A DNA stretch of 64,000 bases, from NCBI RefSeq assembly GCF_003121625.1, contig NZ_QDDJ01000003.1, positions 271,813 to 335,812 of the forward strand, given 5' to 3'. Position 1 is the stretch's first letter; every line of letters starts with the position of its first letter. Source of the stretch: Ornithinimicrobium cavernae. GTDB lineage: Bacteria; Actinomycetota; Actinomycetes; Actinomycetales; Dermatophilaceae. Shown in pieces: positions 62,478-64,000 of the stretch. Both the position numbers and the translations under genes were made by a program. The notes under the pieces were generated by a model. It saw only the letters and a program-made list of their open reading frames with translations, searched no databases and had not been told where the DNA came from.

Positions 62478-63715
62478 CCGACGAGGCGCTCGAGCGAGTG
62501 GTCCGCGAGGAGTGGGGCCGGCTGGTGGCCCTGCTCCTCGCGCGGTACCGGCGGCTCGACCTGGTGGAGGACGCCCTCGGCGACGCCGTGGAGGCGGCGG
62601 CCCGGGTCTGGCCCGTCGAGGGTGTGCCCGACAGCCCGGCGGCGTGGCTGCACACCGCTGCCGGGCGACGGGTCCTGGACCGGTTGCGGGCCGAGGCCAT
62701 GCGGCAGCGGCGGGTGCCGCTGCTGGTCACCGAGGCGGAGCGGAGCGGGACGGGAGCCGGTGCCATGGTCGACCCAGGGGACCTGGTCGAGGACGATGTC
62801 CTGCGGCTGGTCCTCATGTGCACCCACCCGGCACTGGCCCCTGAGGCGTCCAGTGCCCTGGCCCTGCGGCTGGTCCTCGGGGTGAGCACGTATGACGTGG
62901 CGCGGCTGTTCCTGGTCCCCGAGGCCACGATGGCGGCCCGGATCACCCGGGCCAAGAAGAAGATCGTGGCTGCCGGCATCCCGTTCGCGGTGCCCGGGAC
63001 CGACGCCCTGCCGGCGCGGCTCGAGGTGGTCGCCCAGACCGCCTACCTCGCTTTTACCGCCGGCTACGCCCCCGGCAGCGGCACCGACCTGCTGCGGGTC
63101 GACCTGGCGGGGGAGGCCGTGCGGCTGGTCCGGGTGGTCCTCGGGCTGCGCCCGGCCGAGCCGGTCCTGGTCGCCCTGCTCGCCCTCATGCTGCTCCAGC
63201 ACTCGCGACGGGACGCCCGGGTCGGGACCAGCGGTGAGCTCGTCCTCCTTGCGGACCAGGACCGCTTGCGGTGGCACGCCGACGAGGTCGCCGAGGCGCT
63301 GGCCCTGCTGCGCAGTCTCGGTGGGGTGCGCACGCTCTCGCGGGCGACCGTCGCCTACGTGCTGCAGGCGCAGGTCGCGGCCGAGCACGCCACCTCCCCG
63401 AGCAGCACCGACACCCGCTGGGACCGGATCGTGGGCCACTACGACCTCCTCCTGCGGGTCGCGCCCTCGCCGGGGGCCCGGTTGGCTCGGGCCGTCGCGG
63501 TGGCCGAGGCGAACGGTCCGGAGGCCGGCCTGGCTGCCCTCGACGAGGTGGGTATGCCGGACAGTCACCGGCCCGCGGCCGTGCGCGCCGAGCTCCTGAC
63601 CAGGACGGGGCGCGCGGCGGCGGCGCAGCAGGCCTACGACGAGGCGATCGCGCTGTGCCGCAACGACGCAGAGCTCGAGCACCTTCGACAGCGGCGCAGT
63701 GCCCTGCGTCCCTGA
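62474..63715 (+). CDS. ECF42-type RNA polymerase sigma factor with TPR-like C-terminus
   Basis: The 413-residue protein has a sigma2-like N-terminus (VREEWGRLVALLLARYRRLDLVEDA), a sigma4-like helix-turn-helix (ARLFLVPEATMAARITRAKK, about 140-165), then a C-terminal extension of over 200 residues with DUF6596 and tetratricopeptide-like helices (EAGLAALDEV, AAAAQQAYDEAIAL). This extension distinguishes ECF42-type factors, which lack a cognate anti-sigma factor; none is present here. The 4-nt GTGA overlap places it third in the DGPF operon. Confidence 0.9.
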   Translation: MTDEALERVVREEWGRLVALLLARYRRLDLVEDALGDAVEAAARVWPVEGVPDSPAAWLHTAAGRRVLDRLRAEAMRQRRVPLLVTEAERSGTGAGAMVDPGDLVEDDVLRLVLMCTHPALAPEASSALALRLVLGVSTYDVARLFLVPEATMAARITRAKKKIVAAGIPFAVPGTDALPARLEVVAQTAYLAFTAGYAPGSGTDLLRVDLAGEAVRLVRVVLGLRPAEPVLVALLALMLLQHSRRDARVGTSGELVLLADQDRLRWHADEVAEALALLRSLGGVRTLSRATVAYVLQAQVAAEHATSPSSTDTRWDRIVGHYDLLLRVAPSPGARLARAVAVAEANGPEAGLAALDEVGMPDSHRPAAVRAELLTRTGRAAAAQQAYDEAIALCRNDAELEHLRQRRSALRP

Positions 63716-64000
63716 GCGAGCGCTCGTCCCTCACGTAAGCGGGTGGAGATCTGCCACTGCAGAAGTGCTCGGGGCCACTGGCCTTCGGAGTCAACCGCAG
63801 GATTGCTCCTGCAGATGCTTGCCCAGGCCAGTTACGGGGTGGATCCAACGCAACGCGGCATTATGCACGTGATCGGTGTGGGTGGGTCCTTCCTCGGTGG
63901 CCAGTGTCTGGCGGTGCTGGTCGGTGTCAACGTCGTTCATGCTCGCTGCGCTGCGCGTGCTCCATGTTGACGCCTCGGGCGCACCGCCATGGGGCGTCCT
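63716..64000. other. 285-bp window end without a supported gene
   Basis: No conserved gene was recognised. The only frame with a plausible start is a minus-strand ATG at 63940 running 49 codons to TGA at 63791 (begins MNDVDTDQHRQTLATEEG). It lacks a clear ribosome site and its base composition is less GC-rich than the genes nearby. It could be the edge of a mobile or relict element lying beyond the window. Confidence 0.3.

Overview
The window is a contiguous, very GC-rich chromosomal segment of an actinobacterium. Mycothiol biosynthesis (mshA), a mycothiol-dependent formaldehyde dehydrogenase, CarD, SenX3-RegX3, an Rpf-like muralytic enzyme, a WXG100 protein, DUF3263 and a HelD/HelR-type RNA polymerase recycling motor all point to Actinomycetia. 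Gene order and small families suggest Micrococcales, perhaps the Intrasporangiaceae/Ornithinimicrobiaceae area; that placement is inference. There is no transposase, integrase, phage gene, CRISPR array or rRNA, so this looks like core chromosome with normal accessory genes. About 65 protein genes and one tRNA-Thr are supported.

Layout. 0-10 kb: DUF2516 protein, a hydrolase-cupin fusion, a methyltransferase, mshA-ybjN, a lipoprotein, then gpmI-regX3-senX3 (minus strand) divergent from phoU with a PHO-box-like repeat between them. 9.3-19.3 kb: LpqE-like lipoprotein, carD, an ispD-P-loop kinase fusion, ispF, the mycothiol formaldehyde pair, cysS-rlmB-nudix. 19-29 kb: a DUF4032 protein, a maltose/maltodextrin-type ABC system (malEFG, ATPase, LacI regulator) with a palindromic operator and two hairpins between malE and malF, then otsAB for trehalose. 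29.5-33.7 kb: a Ser/Thr kinase, a c-di-AMP (ydaO-type) riboswitch leading into an rpf gene, tRNA-Thr(TGT) and a SurA-like lipoprotein. 33.8-41 kb: FUSC transporter, SDR and acyl-CoA dehydrogenase, divergent from a molybdate system (Mop-domain regulator, modABC).

41-48 kb (minus strand mostly): VOC and GDSL proteins, an ArsA/Get3-like ATPase, a 91-residue protein ending in Cys-Cys (cory-CC-star type), CstA, Ung; then DUF3263 and a ribbon-helix-helix/DUF4097/43-residue operon with a promoter embedded in palindromes. 48-57 kb: beta-lactamase-fold hydrolase with propionate-CoA ligase, a 94-bp-period hairpin repeat, groEL under two CIRCE elements, an ArsR-like regulator with an MFS exporter, WXG100, YnfA, DUF4031-Nudix. 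57-64 kb: HD hydrolase, HelR-like motor with a 17-bp inverted repeat at its start, HtrA-type protease, and an ECF42-type sigma factor operon with two DGPF (YCII-related) proteins.

A window-wide pattern is that many genes have a -10 hexamer (TANNNT) placed exactly 6 or 7 nt before an ATG/GTG with no Shine-Dalgarno sequence, the layout expected of leaderless mRNAs; it was used to choose several starts. The most unusual items are the two gene fusions (hydrolase-cupin; IspD-kinase), the ArsA/CC-star/CstA neighbourhood, the RHH-DUF4097-small-protein operon, the inverted repeat at helR and the hairpin repeats after prpE.
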